DNA of 64,000 nt from Branchiostoma floridae (GCF_000003815.2 NC_049985.1:3954135-4018134); one strand, 5' to 3'; positions 32,346-44,882 are shown, counted from the first letter of the stretch. Notes: generated by a model from the letters alone, not told the origin. Translations and numbers: made by a program.

Positions 32346-33997
32346 AGTATTTCATACGTCATATCTGAGGTGCGATAACTCACCTTGATACAGGTGTTTC
32401 AGACAGGGTAATAAGATGAAGAGTGTTTTGGGACTGCTCCACTTTACATAAGGAATGTACTGGGAGAGTCCATTCTTTCACTGGGAAAGTCCATTCTTTC
32501 ATTGATGTGTTAATGAATCAATTTGGGACTCGGGTGGTGATTCGGAATTCAATTTTTTTGACCGTATTTTGGACTTTTTACATGTGGGTATCACTGAAGT
32601 GGTTCATTCTCGCGGGGAGAATTTTTCAAAATTCACTTTTGGACCGGGTGATTATGTAGGAAGTCCAGCTTTTTGTTGGATGTGTTTTTAGGTGGCCCAT
32701 TTTATTAGTAGATGTGCCTCACGAATAGTCCATTCTCGCACTGGGGTTGGCTGTTTTGATATTCACTTTTGGACAGTCCATTTTTGCATGGGTTGGGAGA
32801 TGGTTGAAATATGCTGTCTTTGCTCGCAAATGTTGCCTGTCTAGTATGAGATTTATGTCCTTCAAAAGCAGAAAGCAGGTCGCTTGTGTGTGGCAGTTGT
32901 GTGAACACACGCTGACTGTAAGCAATTCACCAGTTCAACCAGTTTTCCAATCAGTGTTCGCTATTCTTGATTTTTGTTGAAAACTTCAAATCATAGATGC
33001 ATTGTTATGGCGTTTGGTATTCCTTACATTACATACCCTTATTCCTGCTTAGAATCAATCAACCGCTCCTGGTATAGGTTTGAAGTTAAGTGGCCCTTAT
33101 AAAACACCACATCTGCGTACCTTTACTGTTACTGTTAGCTTCTATGACATATTCGTCAGCACCATCTAGATCAGTGTTGCTTGCCGAGACAAAATGTGTA
33201 TTTCAGACTGAGATTGATTTAAACTGTAAGAATTTTGTCTAATACATTGGTTACCATATATTTAAGGTGAACATTTTCGGTGTAGTCGCTACATACGGCG
33301 CAGCAACTTTTATGACAGACCGTCGCGCGATTTTGTACCATAGAATTACTGTGGTGGAACCGAACGCCGTTAAGGATATAAGACTTCTCTTTCTGTCGCA
33401 GGGCATCTGAAATATTTTGCAGCCCACGAATGACTATATGTGACCGTACTACGTACATATATGTTAGCGGACTCATAGACATGTTTGACAGTATTGTTTT
33501 AAACATAACGTTATGATATGATTATGTGTTCCTCCGTCGGCATCGACGATGACCAGTGACATCACGTTGTATGATTTGATACATATGATACGTATGATAC
33601 GTACCGTCTTGCAGTGGTCGAATCGTCAAAGGTCGTCTCAACGACGCGTCAGAGGCTGATCACGACCGCCACCCAAGCAGAGCACGATGCTTCAGTGGCG
33701 CACCAAGCTTGTGTGTTGGGTGACTTCAAACGTGTGACGGACACAGCTAAAATGGAACAGTCCAGAACAGATCTCTTCTGAGAAACCAGTTGGCAAATCG
33801 GATCGATCCCACAAGGCCGGGTGCCCTGTAATTATCTGACCTCGGGTGTCACAGACCTACTAGGCAGACACAAAGGAAAGATGCCCCCTGCAGTTAAAAG
33901 CACTAGGCGACCCAGACCTATACTCTCCGCCTCATAAACAAACACGGCTAAACCCTGTCCTGCACACGCACACGAACACATATACACGTAGACTCAT

Positions 33998-33998
33998 A

Positions 33999-34076
<78 letters not shown>
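33998..34076. repeat. CA dinucleotide microsatellite
   Basis: About 39 uninterrupted CA units. Confidence 0.95.
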
Positions 34077-34078
<2 letters not shown>

Positions 34079-34375
34079 GTTACCGATTCTTGCATAACGT
34101 TAAAGCTGCACCATGTAATACAGGCCATAAAATTAGGACATACAAAAATAGATTTTCCTGCCATTTCTTAACATAGTAAGATTAATCTAACCTTCAACAC
34201 CGCATGCCAATGCTCAAGTGAGTTGCAACATCATTACATAATACAAACATGATTAAAATATGTGATGCTCCGAGAGAAACACATGGCTTATCACTGGCTT
34301 ATCACTGTATTGTGTGACTGCTCAGGGGTTTCCGAAATCGATGGGGTGGGCTAAGCTAGTGGGCTGAGATAGTGC

Positions 34376-34505
34376 TAATCTCCAAGCAGATCCACGGTGG
34401 TGTAATATAGTATCACCGGTGCCCATTTGACTCCATTTGGCCGGTTATGCTCCTTGGACAGCTTTGATACTATCTTATGGCACCGTAGGATCTGCTTGGA
34501 GATTA
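34376..34505. mobile_element. MITE, 'ATCTCCAAGCAGATCC' family, copy 3
   Basis: TAATCTCCAAGCAGATCC / GGATCTGCTTGGAGATTA ends are flanked by AGATAGTGC on both sides (34367-34375, 34506-34514), a perfect 9-bp duplication. Confidence 0.85.
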
Positions 34506-34929
34506 AGATAGTGCCCCCTTTCAGGGCCCCACTTTTACTTCTAGCTGGTGCCCAGAGACCTCAGCGCTGAATGGATTTGTCCTCTAAATTCAGCTCAGAT
34601 ATGTATGAATATTTGAAAATTTATGCAATTTATATACACTTGGATGTAATAATGTATACTTTCATGTCAAATATAAAGACAACAACTATTGGGATGAATC
34701 AAATGCAATTTTCAATTCAAATTTCAGGCAACCGGGTGGCGCATTCAAATAGATTTTTGGAAGCCCAGTACGTACATACGCAAGACGATAAATGATGAAT
34801 ATTACAAAGAAAGTAAATAAATGAATAGTTTATTGCAAATTCATGCCCGAGAGCTAATTGCAGGTGCAATGTAACATGTTAAAGGGGACTAGCCTGACTA
34901 AAATCGCGCCCCTAGCGGTCGCCCCATTT

Positions 34930-35015
34930 CAGTGCTGGTATTTGTATGTCTGGGTTGCTGCGGCAACAAGACGTTCCCTATCATTCTTCAGCAGGAACTC
35001 CAAGAACTCGATAAT
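34930..35015 (-). pseudogene. Decayed copy of the channel's terminal exon (B)
   Basis: The minus strand reads IIEFLEFLLK, the cytoplasmic side of TM2, then shifts frame inside the basic/Cys tail. The upstream part with the GAS filter and acceptor is absent. Flanking sequence on the low-coordinate side also matches that of copy A. Confidence 0.65.
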
Positions 35016-35341
35016 GGTTCAGTGTTCAGTGATGGCTGGAATGCCCCGATGTATATGGCGGCATCATGATATTCGTTACAAAGTAGTATAAATGCATTAG
35101 ACAGTTTTGCAAATGAGACCATGGTTAATGAAAATGCTGCAATTCCTTGGTGGTAAATGGCGGTATAATTGATAATACGGTATTTCGAAGATACAAATCA
35201 GACCTTCATTTCCATAGCTGATACGATAAAGACATAACTGGGGATTTCTTTCGGAGATCAGTGGTCTTATGATAGAAGACACGTGCATGTTTAGAAGGCA
35301 GATTTAAAACTCTTCAGTGTTGGTATTTGTCTTGACTCATA

Positions 35342-35431
35342 TTATAACTTTTCCATTTCAGTACTAGTGTTGATATTTTTCTTGTCTCGATCTTTGCGGC
35401 AGCACGAGGTTGTCTTCTTCAGCAGGAACTC
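35342..35431 (-). pseudogene. Partial copy of the channel's terminal exon (A)
   Basis: Thirty codons stay open in the parental frame (EFLLKKTTSCCRKDRDKKNI to a TAA), closely matching the end of the exon 35735-35587. The TM2 part and splice acceptor are missing, so by itself it cannot serve as an exon. Confidence 0.7.
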
Positions 35432-35586
35432 GTTAACGATTCATAACGCCCACCGTCTCTAGCTCTGTTCAGTGATAGAATGCCCTGATGTATATGGCCT
35501 CTTTATATTCCTTACAAAGTACATATAGTATAAATGCATGAAACAATTATGAAAATGAAAGCGTGATTACTAAAAATGCTGCAGAT

Positions 35587-38500
35587 TTATAACTTTTCCA
35601 TTTCATTTTTGATATCTTTCTTGTCTCGGTCTTTGCGGCAGCACGAAGTTCCCTTCTTTACTAAGAACTCCAGGAACTCGATAATGGTGATGACGCTCGC
35701 GCCCAGGAACAGCCCCAGCTGGCCGCCAAGGTCACCTAGGGGTGGAGGGAACGAGTGAAAGAGACATGAACTTGTCAATTAAACAATAGAAAGACGACCA
35801 CACGCACTTACTTTGTGATGTAAGATATAATTGGTACTCTGGTATCTCTACTTGTTTTATTAGCCAGTGTATTATCCAAACACACACACACACACATAGT
35901 CTTACGCTGCCTAATTGTATCATTCTCCTCTGTGGTCTATTGTTCATAATTACAATCCACTCGAAAGTAGGGACGAAGAAAATAAGGATAAAGAGGTCTT
36001 AGCTAACACAAAAACACGAATTGCAGGCCAATTGGTAAAGAATCAATGCAAAACCGGAATGGCAAATTAAAGGTACTGCATTCAAATAAAAGGTAAAGGT
36101 TAGGCGGGTGACTTCTAATTAAGACTTAGGACGATGCATCAGGTGCTAGCGGCAACTCAAGTCAAAATAGAAGGATATAAGGGCAAAGTAGAAGAAATGT
36201 GAGAAGCGAGAAACGAAATGACAAAAATAGTAACTAACCCAGCAGTGCGTTTGTGCTGATGGCTCTTCTCTGCTGCACAGTCTGTAGGTTCAGCTGCTGG
36301 TAGTAAACATCCAGCAGCACGATGTTATCTCTGAAGGGCAAAAGTCACGGTTGGTGAGGTCGTGAGTAAAAGGTCTATGGTCAAAGGTCACAGTCGGGAC
36401 AAAGGTCATGGTTGGGCATAGACAAGAAAAATCCTGTTGCACAATCCTGAAACTATGGAGCAAAATGTTATAACTGGTTAAAGTCCATGGTGTATATATA
36501 TATATAATTATGTATTAATACCAAAGAGTAAAACATCGAGCATAATGAAAAGGTCAAAGTTGACAGGGCAGAAGTCAAAGGGTCAAATACAAAGAGCGTA
36601 CTTTATTTCCTGTTCGGTCATGTTGAGGAACTCGGTGTAAAAGAGCTTGGTGCTGGAGCTGGGCCAACCTCCGTACGACACGGTTGCGGGATAGGCCGTG
36701 GCGCTGCAGGGGGTCGGACAGTCACAGGTCCTCTTCCCGGACTTCAGCTCAGCTGGAAGAACAGGCCAACAGAAACTTTGTTTAAACTATTTAGCAAAAC
36801 GTTTAAAATTATGAGCTAACCCTGTAAAACTGGTTAACAGTGACACAGCGTACTGTACACATACGGTGCTTAAACTTGGCTATAGTCGTATAGAGGGCTT
36901 AGAAATGTATTTATTTTAGTATATAAAACACACTGGACTTGAGTGTGCCCTACTACTTTGCAGCAGAAGGGTGGTGAGTTCTTCTCCAGGTCAGAGTGTG
37001 ACTTTCTTCCTACAAATACGCACACAATCAGGCAAGAACGTTTCTGTGACCATAGTTGCACATGTCAGTACAGTCAAACCTGCCCGAGCGACCACCTCTT
37101 CTCAGCGACCACCTGACCATTTCGACCGCTTTTTCTCGGTCCCTTTTTATTTCCCCGTTGACGTAAGCATTAAGCGACCTTTTCTCAACGACCACCTGAC
37201 CAACGCGACCGCGACCGGCCCAAATTGGGACCCATAACGACCGCATCATTTTCAAAATTGAGGTTTTCATCGATTTTTGATGATAACTAGCGCGATGTTG
37301 TGCCAAAATCGGCCAGTTTAGTGTACAAATATTGAGGTTTAAAACACTGTATCGTATAAAAGCTCGATAAAAGCTCGAATTTACAGTGTGCGTGTTGCAT
37401 TTGACATTAATTGTCATTAAAGACCTCGCTTTTTGCGTGCGTGCAGTGTGCTTGCTATTTGCCATTAAACACAACGGAAACCATTTGTACTTTGCATCGG
37501 GCATGTTTTGAGTCGATACTCTTCTCAGCGACCACCTGTCCAAATTTTTTCCGGTCCCCCGGCTGGTCGTCTTGGGCAGGTTTGACTGTACTTGTTACAA
37601 GCAAACAGCTGGACCAATTCGATTCGGTTGTATTTGTAATCGTTCTTATATGACAATCAAGTCTCACCTATTGTAGTCTTGACACACCCTGTGACGACAG
37701 ACGGCTGACAGTAGTCCAGCGTTCCCGGCATGCTCACGGTCCTACAGCCGCACGCGCTGGCCACGTGATCAGCCCGGCACTCCAGCAGGCACCCCGTCTT
37801 GGTGTACCCGGAGTAGTGCCGCAGGGTCCGCCCGGGCTCGCATTTCCCCCACGGAGGGATCTCGTTTGTGTACTGCAGGAAGAAAAGGAAACTTTATTAG
37901 AACAAATTTATAGAACTTTTCCAGTACGTTGTACAAAAGGCTAGCCCCGCTAACAGAAAATAGACAGTACAAATGGAATTGGACAAGGACAGCATACTTA
38001 TAAATAACTATATTGTAAATACAAAGAAATATAAGAATAAAAAAGAACTTGCTTTAATTATTTGGTATCAATCAATCAATCAATCGACCGATCAATCAAT
38101 CGTCTAATAGCAATTACTCAAGTAACTTGATATGATTTTGAAAACGGTCAAACGCAACATCCGTTATCTTTCGTCAGTTTCACGGCCAAAAGGTAGTGCA
38201 CGCTAACTGAAACGTCTGACCGTTTCCACAATCATATCCATTTGCTTGAGTAACCGCCTCTTTGCGTAGCTTCTCACCGCACCTGTTGGATATGTATGGC
38301 CACCTGCAGGCCGTTGCCCACTCCCGAGATGGTCTGATTTAGCGTCCCACCTCCGTTGAACATCCAACAGTTTCCAAAAGACGTAAAAATGTGCGTGAAG
38401 TTCTGGAAATAAATATGATTATTTGAAATTTTACAATATTTATTTTCAATTTGCAATTCTTGACCCCACTTTTAATTATTTCAATTATTGGGCCAGTCTA

Positions 38501-40442
38501 ACTGTCCTTTTAAACATAATTTACACTTGTCACTGATGTAACGAACAGGATGACCCATCCATTTCCAGGAGAAGAATAGATCAATCGCCTCTGAGGCGTC
38601 GCCAAAAAAATCTAGGTAACTCACATCCGAAGAGCACCGCTGGCCTCTCCAGTGACAGTCCATCAGCGATGTATGTATGTTGAAGCCTGCTCTTAGCGTG
38701 AACTCCGCTAGGTTGAATTCGTCAGGAATGCCGGTGCTGTTCCAGTCGTAGTAGTACTGGTAAGCGCCGCCGTCGTCGTCGTCGTAGTAGTCGCCGTCGT
38801 AGTCGTAGTCGCTAAATCCTGTAGAGCCCTCTAGCAGAGTGGAAACGTACTGCAGCTCCTGTGCAGTGATCTTGGAGAAGCGGTACCTGCCAAACGCAGG
38901 CACACAAGTTTTAATCCTAATGCCTCTAGCAGAAAGGAACAGTACTGCACCTAAGGACTTTCATTTATGCTAGCAAAAATCATCTATTCTCCAATCAGAG
39001 GTTGAGTCGGGATATTCATGGTAGTGGCCGGAATTTCTTATGCCTCTTTTCTTAATTACCGCTCCCTCCCCTCCACTACTTATGAGAGTGGGGGTGGGGT
39101 ATGAATAAAAAATTGAATCTGACATGAACAGCTGAAGTTGCCCATACATCTTTGCAGATGCTTAGGGACGTGGCGCCCATCTCCATTTCTGTAGCCCTTG
39201 GGCCACACATTAGTGCAAGCCACTACAGCAGGGGGCTGGTCCGCTGGTAGTGATGTGTGTTTAACTCCCATACTCTTCCTCATTAGTGCTGAGTTGCTAA
39301 GCAGAGAAATCAGCATGTACCATTGTCTTTGATATGACTCGGCCGGGGATCGAACTCACGACCTACCGAATACAAGGCGAACACTCTAAACAGCTGCAGC
39401 TGCAGGTACTGCAGTTTAAAGCTTCCTGATAGTCCTTGCGAAAGAAATGCTCAACTGTAGCTATCGCGTTGCTCACCTGTTGAAGTTGCAGATGGTGACG
39501 GTGGGGAAGGCCAGCACATCTCGGAACTCCACCTTCATGTTCGTCACCGTGTCGAACTGGAAATACGCCACAAACCTGCGGGGACCAAGCGGGAACCGGC
39601 TCAGATATTAATCTCCAAACAGATCCTGCGGGGCCATAAGATAATATCAAAGCTGGCCAAGGAGTATAGCCGGCCAAAGGGCGTCAGATGGGGACCGGAG
39701 CGTTCACACTCCGAGGCCGGCTTCACTCCTCTGCCGGCTTTTGATAGTAGATTATGCTACCGTAGGATCTGCTTGGAGATTACTCTTACACGCACGTTGT
39801 CGTTAAGTCGAAAGCGATGAGACGCGCGGTTTCATTTTCTTCTGAATGATCAAGACCTTTGTTTCGACTCATTCCTTCATTCCTCCTCTTCTCTCTTTCT
39901 TTCTTCATTCCTTTATTCTGTCTTTCTACGTTTCGTCCTTTTCAGTGTTTTTATTTCTTAGACAACTCGAAATAATGGCAGTAGTAAGAAGAAGAGCATG
40001 ATAATTGTTACTCCTCAGGTAGCTCGGTCAGAGGACACCAGCATCAGTACATGTATGCTGTGCCTTACAGACCCTCACTGTTGTGAATGTGTTAAAATGT
40101 GTGAAAGTATGTACGTGTGGTCATATTATCAGCTAGGTAACTGCCTAGTGTCCACATCGCATTGTTCCTTTTACAATTTGTCATCTAATCAATAAATACA
40201 AAATCTTTCGAATCGTTCATACAATTTTTGGGGTATTTGCCTTCTTTTTTTATCATCCATTTTCTTTATACTCACCTCTCTGTGATCTGCCAGGCGGCGA
40301 GCCCGAACATGGTGAGGAACAGCAGAGTCCAGAGCAGGCGGGCTGGGCGGTGCCTCGCCCCGGCGATCTTCCCCACCCCGTGCAGGGACGTCTCCTCCGC
40401 GAACTCCCGCTCCGCGCTGTCAGCACCGCAGCAGCTCACCAT
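35587..40442 (-). CDS. DEG/ENaC-type sodium channel, copy 2, lacking one palm exon (8 coding exons, 414 aa)
   Basis: Exons (minus): 40442-40276, 39575-39477, 38886-38625, 38402-38283, 37872-37668, 36752-36602, 36330-36239, 35735-35587. Each exon has a counterpart of the same length and phase in copy 1, except the acidic-loop exon (87 versus 82 whole codons) and the last exon. HG motif (SLHGVGKI), TM1 (LLWTLLFLTMFGLAAW), FPTVTICNFN, Cys-rich region and the TM2 terminal exon are all kept. Copy 1's exon 25116-24967 (50 codons, phase 0/0, no Cys) has no counterpart; its place (37880-38067) holds unrelated repeat sequence. The frame stays open across the gap, so a shortened channel could be made. 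That segment normally forms palm strands (AGI.VQIHS..PP in ASICs), so normal folding is doubtful. Subunit function is unknown. Confidence 0.82.
37069..37590. mobile_element. Foldback element with TACAGTCAAACCTGCCC ends, in channel 2
   Basis: Left TACAGTCAAACCTGCCCGAG, right GGGCAGGTTTGACTGTA; the interior again has CGACCACC arms. It is absent from the same intron of copy 1, hence a separate insertion of the family also found at 25833-26608. Confidence 0.75.
37915..38067. repeat. Retroelement-like tail at the site of the lost channel exon
   Basis: AGGCTAGCCC.GCTAACA...ACAGTACA..TGGA.TTGGACA is shared with 9975-10030 (AGGGCTAGCCCTGCTGAC...GGATTTGGACAGGATACTTA), so it belongs to a dispersed family. 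It replaces the exon and flanks present in copy 1. Confidence 0.5.
38098..38246. mobile_element. MITE with GCAATTACTCAAG ends, copy in channel 2
   Basis: Counterpart of 25196-25337 at the same intron position. Confidence 0.65.
39060..39392 (-). mobile_element. tRNA-derived SINE in a channel 2 intron
   Basis: On the minus strand a tRNA-like head (TAGAGTGTTCGCC A-box, GAGTTCGATCCCC B-box) near 39390-39340 is followed by about 280 bp of unrelated body. No matching acceptor stem is seen, so it is not a tRNA gene. Confidence 0.6.
39609..39782. mobile_element. MITE, 'ATCTCCAAGCAGATCC' family, copy 4
   Basis: TAATCTCCAAACAGATCC / GGATCTGCTTGGAGATTA ends. Absent from the matching sequence of copy 1 near 27800. 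No clear target duplication remains. Confidence 0.75.
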
Positions 40443-40729
40443 AAGGGATGAACTGAGGAAAATCAAATGATTAATGAATTATTTTAGTTACGTTTGGGAC
40501 GGCATTATTCTAGAGCTCTTCGATTACATCGAATAATAATGAAATATTTATCGAAAACCAACATTACATTTGGATTGACGCAACGAAAATAAGGATACAA
40601 TTATACATATATGGCGATGACTGTAAAGAATGGACCATAACATATTACTAGTGCACTAACTGGAATCGTACAATCCGTTGGAACAGGTGTTCCTGACTTA
40701 TGTCGCAGACGAATCGACACAAGTAACAC

Positions 40730-40852
40730 ACAAACATACACGCAAATACACACGCATACACACACACACTCACACACTCACTCATACACACGCACAGATA
40801 ATCACACACAACACACACACACAGACAAACGCACACACATACACTCCAATTT
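40730..40852. repeat. CA-rich microsatellite
   Basis: Imperfect CA/CACG tract upstream of channel copy 2. Confidence 0.85.
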
Positions 40853-41619
40853 TCATGTGAGGTGATTACAATTCGACGGCAAGGGCCACGTTGAAATTGA
40901 CAGAGCAACTCTTTCCACTTACTACATAAAACACTCAGATAGAAACGCCAAGGCTCATACTAGTACGCTGGGCCCTTACCACCACGCATACGGATAAAAA
41001 GCACCAAGAAAGTTAGATATACCTTGCTGTTTGTTCCTCAGAGAAAGACGACCTGTCGGCTTGAGTAAAATTCTGTGCTTGATCAGGAGTCACTCGTGAG
41101 TTCTGGAAGGACATATTGACAACAAAACTCCCGGTGTTCTCTCTATCACAAGAACATTCTTACACATAGGCCACTGTTCGCGGGTCAACCAGGGGTTTTC
41201 GGGAAACCCTGTTCAGTCCAGACAGGAAAATGGGCTGAAAACCCTGTCCAGTCTGAAATGAGGGTCTGCATGGGGGTCCCTGGCAATACTTAAAGCTACA
41301 GCGCTTACATTACTATATTTCGTAACACTATATATAAGTCGTTCTTTCTGTGCATAAAATTTAAAAAAAGTTTTGATGTATAGCTTACAACTTATACCCC
41401 CAAATAGACCCTCTTTTTAGACTGAACAGGTTTTCCCAAAAACCGTCAACGAGCCCCTTTAACTGTGACAGGTAGATTTTCAAATCGAAGCCAGCCAACT
41501 TCTGGCATTCAACAAATTCCACCAAATAAAAGCTTGTTGACTGCCCCAGAGTAGAGTGGCCGGAGTGGCCGGAAGGTATTAAAGTTGTGATTCGATGTCC
41601 TGATCTCCGATCCAGGTCC

Positions 41620-43090
41620 ATGTCCACTTACTGGTTAGGTACCTCTCATTTTGTCCCTGACCAGGCTGCAGGCATAAATCACATGGCGGACTGGGCGTGT
41701 CCGAACAATGTTAACACTGTTTGTTTAGGCTGTAACCAGGGACTAAAAACCGCCACCGTCCATCTAAAGACTTTAAGATCACCATAAAATCAGTTAATCC
41801 CCTGGCGTATTATAACAAGACGTAAAAAACGCACGGCTACTTTGGAGCTATGGTTACATGTTTCAGATAGACGTTATAGATAGAAGAGATAGTTTCAAAA
41901 TTTTGTGTATTTATGGACAACTTATCAATTTGATGGTTTATCTAAAAGTAAGGTAACCGCTGACCCTTACGGGAACGAAATAAAGACTAGATTCTTATCT
42001 GGGCAAAGTAAATTAATTGAACAATACGACAATCTTTTATTGGGGAGGGGGGCTGGTTTGCGATTTTCAACGTTGGATTATAGGTTCCCTTATGCCGGGA
42101 AAGGGAGTTGGCCGAGGAAGGAAGTTTGCCGTGGAAAGGAGTTTGCGAGACGTGGCAAAAATAAAATGAAAGCCAGCCCCGCTCGAAGGCTGCAACGGAG
42201 GCTACTAGGAATCATGAGCAGTTTGTGACATAGCCTGCTATTGGTGACAAAGTTACGTAGAATCGGACATTGCGTTGTGTGTTACTAAAATACTCACAGT
42301 GACAGCCTCGGGTTCGACTGGTCAGGCTTCAACTGTCCAGCCTGCTCAGCTGATATCCCAGTGTATTCGAGTGTCACCACAGACTGACCAAGACTCTAGC
42401 ATGCCACTGCTTAAAACATCCTTGATAGTATCAACAATACTATACCTAATACTCCAAATATACCATTGTTACAATGGAAAAATTAGATCTTGGTCTTTTT
42501 TTCTCAAAGGATTTCTTATATTGTACTTTCCACACAGTATACTACATTTTGCCTCCGGCTCAGACCTTTAATCTTAAACGACCTTGACAGTCTTTGTAGT
42601 CGACTACCACTTCTTCACTTCATTGCACACGCTTATGTGCTCTTTGTGGCGTGGGTAGTAGTCTTAATCACTATCATTCATCACATCATAATACGTTACC
42701 TTGACTCACACAATGTTACTTAGATTTAATCTATGTGAAACCAGTTAATACTCGATGCCCTTTGGTTTTGTATTAATGAATTTCACATTGTACTTAGTTT
42801 CTTTATGGTGATTTATAATAAGTGATTTAACTCGAGCGTATTAACTTCTCTTTTTACTCGCTAGCTATTGCACCCGTCAGTCAGTATGAAGAGAACATTA
42901 TGTATATATAAGACCACCAAAGAAGTTACGGCGCCTCGAGCTAACATAAATCAACAGGTATTTATCACTTAAGCCGTATTTGGTGCTATTTACTTCTAGC
43001 TGCGTATAATTGAGTGATCCGCGTACTTTAATTCAACCTTGAACCAGTAAGAGCATTACTTTGGATTACCTTAAAATCGGATCTTTCATG
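41620..43090. other. Conserved upstream block of channel copy 2, interrupted by an insertion of about 1 kb
   Basis: 41620-41770 and 42900-43090 match the contiguous block 31890-32345 of unit 1. The intervening 41855-42897 has no counterpart there. It contains a 107-codon frame (41905-42228) with no recognised family and no clear inverted ends. Confidence 0.5.
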
Positions 43091-43235
43091 AGTCAAATGT
43101 TGTTTTCGTCAAAGGATTCCCAAGGGTTTCCTAAACGCATATCGCTAGATTTGTCTTGGCAGTTGGAAAAAAAAACGTTGCTTTAAATTTCGTTTCTTTG
43201 GCATGTTCTCACTTCTCCCTATCATGTATTCAGGA

Positions 43236-43437
43236 CCTTCTTATACCCCCCTCACATGTAGCGAAAATCGACAGGAGGACGAGTCTGCGAGCTCTAGATT
43301 ACGAGGAGGCATGACCCTGACGGGAAGAGGGGAACTCTGCCATTTCTTCGTCGGCATCAGGGTCATGCCTCTTCGCAATTTAGAGGTCGCAGACTCGTCG
43401 TCCGATCGATTTTCGCCTAATGTGAGGGGGGGTATAA
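43236..43437. mobile_element. Foldback MITE with ACCCCCCTCACAT-like ends, copy 2
   Basis: Near-identical to 31550-31747, including the CGACGAGTCTGC arms and the GGGAACTCTGCCATTTCTTCG loop. Confidence 0.75.
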
Positions 43438-43556
43438 CGACTTTGCTCCAGACGACTCCCCAACCATGGTCGGCTCTGGGTCGGGAGTAGTCCATCCTAT
43501 CTTGGCTCCAGATTGCTCCATTGATCGTATCCAAGCACAATATATTGACCTCCCGG

Positions 43557-43705
43557 CTATTCGATCATCGTTCTATTTCGAACACCTCTGTCAAAAATAG
43601 CCATTTCTGTACCACTGGGGCTGTTTTTGATGGAGGTATTCGAAATAGAATAGGGGGTTCTATCTGTTCGATATGGTGTTCGACAGGATCGGTTCATTAA
43701 TGCCT
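43557..43705. mobile_element. Foldback element with TTCGAACACCTC core, copy 2
   Basis: Arms CTATTTCGAACACCTCTGTC and GATGGAGGTATTCGAAATAG; relative of 25538-25701 in inverse orientation. Confidence 0.6.
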
Positions 43706-44880
43706 TAAGGCTAATGTCACATTTCCAAACCGGGGCCCAGCTGGGATGTTTGTAGAAACGAAAAATAGAAAATGTATACGTAAAAATATACACAAATAAT
43801 GCCCACGACTATATTCACTTCACGTCTTGTGTAGTTTGATGTTTTTTTATATCATACTTTTTGTTACCAAAAGTTGCCCAGGCTGGCCTCGGTTTGGAAA
43901 CATATAGGTGGCCACCAGTCGGTCAATTTGTTTGCATTCTTATGATTTTATTTTGTATCTCTAATTTTGACAGAAGTGGGTGGGGCTATGGGATCGGGCT
44001 GGTATACATTTTGTTTGTCTGTATTGCATACCTGGTAAACCACCTTTGGTGAAACACACGTTTGTGTCAGTACATCAGTACAAGCTTAAGCTGCATATCC
44101 GGACAGATTGGTATGATCCACTCACACCGCAGGATGGAACCAAGTGTGGTGGGTTCTCTTACATGTATGTTCTGTGAGGTGCCCATGAGGTGGCTACTGA
44201 TGGGGAATGTCCTATCCAAGGGACGTCCCAAACTGCAGTTAGGTATGCTCATTTGAAGCAAGGAGGTTTTATCTTATAAAACCTCCTTGTTTGAAGTGAG
44301 AAAATTTGTACCACAACATTGGAGCATATCAGAGGACTGGAACTCAGGACCTCTGGGCTTTGAGCCAAACACTCTACCATTATACTATGTCACACAGAGC
44401 AATACAGAATACATGTAGCACAGAGATGAGCACTTTTAAAATCTTCATATTTAAAGACTTGAGAAGATTCTTGGCTTTGAAATCCATGATTGAAGTCCTT
44501 GGTTAAAGACCAAGATATAATAATGTACTAGTAGTGGATTAGTTAGTTGTATTAAAACAAATAGTAGATTGCTTTTCATTGATTGAATTTTGTTCCAACA
44601 CATAACAATGCAATATGTGCGTGTGTGTGCGTTTGTGCATTTGTATGCGTGTGTGTGTGTGCATTTGAATGTGTGTCCATTTATGTGTCTCTTTCTGTGT
44701 GCCTGTGTGTCTTTGAGTGCCTATGTCTATCTGTCTGTTTGTCTGTGTGTGTGTCTGTCTGTCTGTTAAATTATAGAGAAAAGAGCTACAGGTAGCATGA
44801 TGACATCACTGCATGAGTTTCCAAAAGAAGGTGACTGGCCAAGAAATGAAAAGGTCCATGTGGTCCTTGAGCTTCTTTGG
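43706..44880. other. Spacer before PRMT7 3' end, no gene seen
   Basis: It holds a degenerate tRNA-like SINE head on the minus strand (about 44325-44400) and a TG-rich microsatellite (about 44615-44765). Nothing else could be supported. Confidence 0.45.
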
Positions 44881-44882
44881 AC

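Larger units (their letters stand above)
32400..34900. other. Spacer between duplicated channel units, no gene seen
   Basis: It contains scattered repeats of an AGTCCATTCT motif (32465-32775), a long CA microsatellite (about 33998-34076) and a MITE (34376-34505). No frame with family similarity or splice support was found. Confidence 0.5.

Noticed and set aside
35342-35431. Functional alternative last exon of channel 2
   Set aside because: No splice acceptor or TM2 filter sequence next to it; treated as a relic.
39337-39392. tRNA gene
   Set aside because: Internal promoter boxes are present but no acceptor stem pairing; continues into a SINE body.
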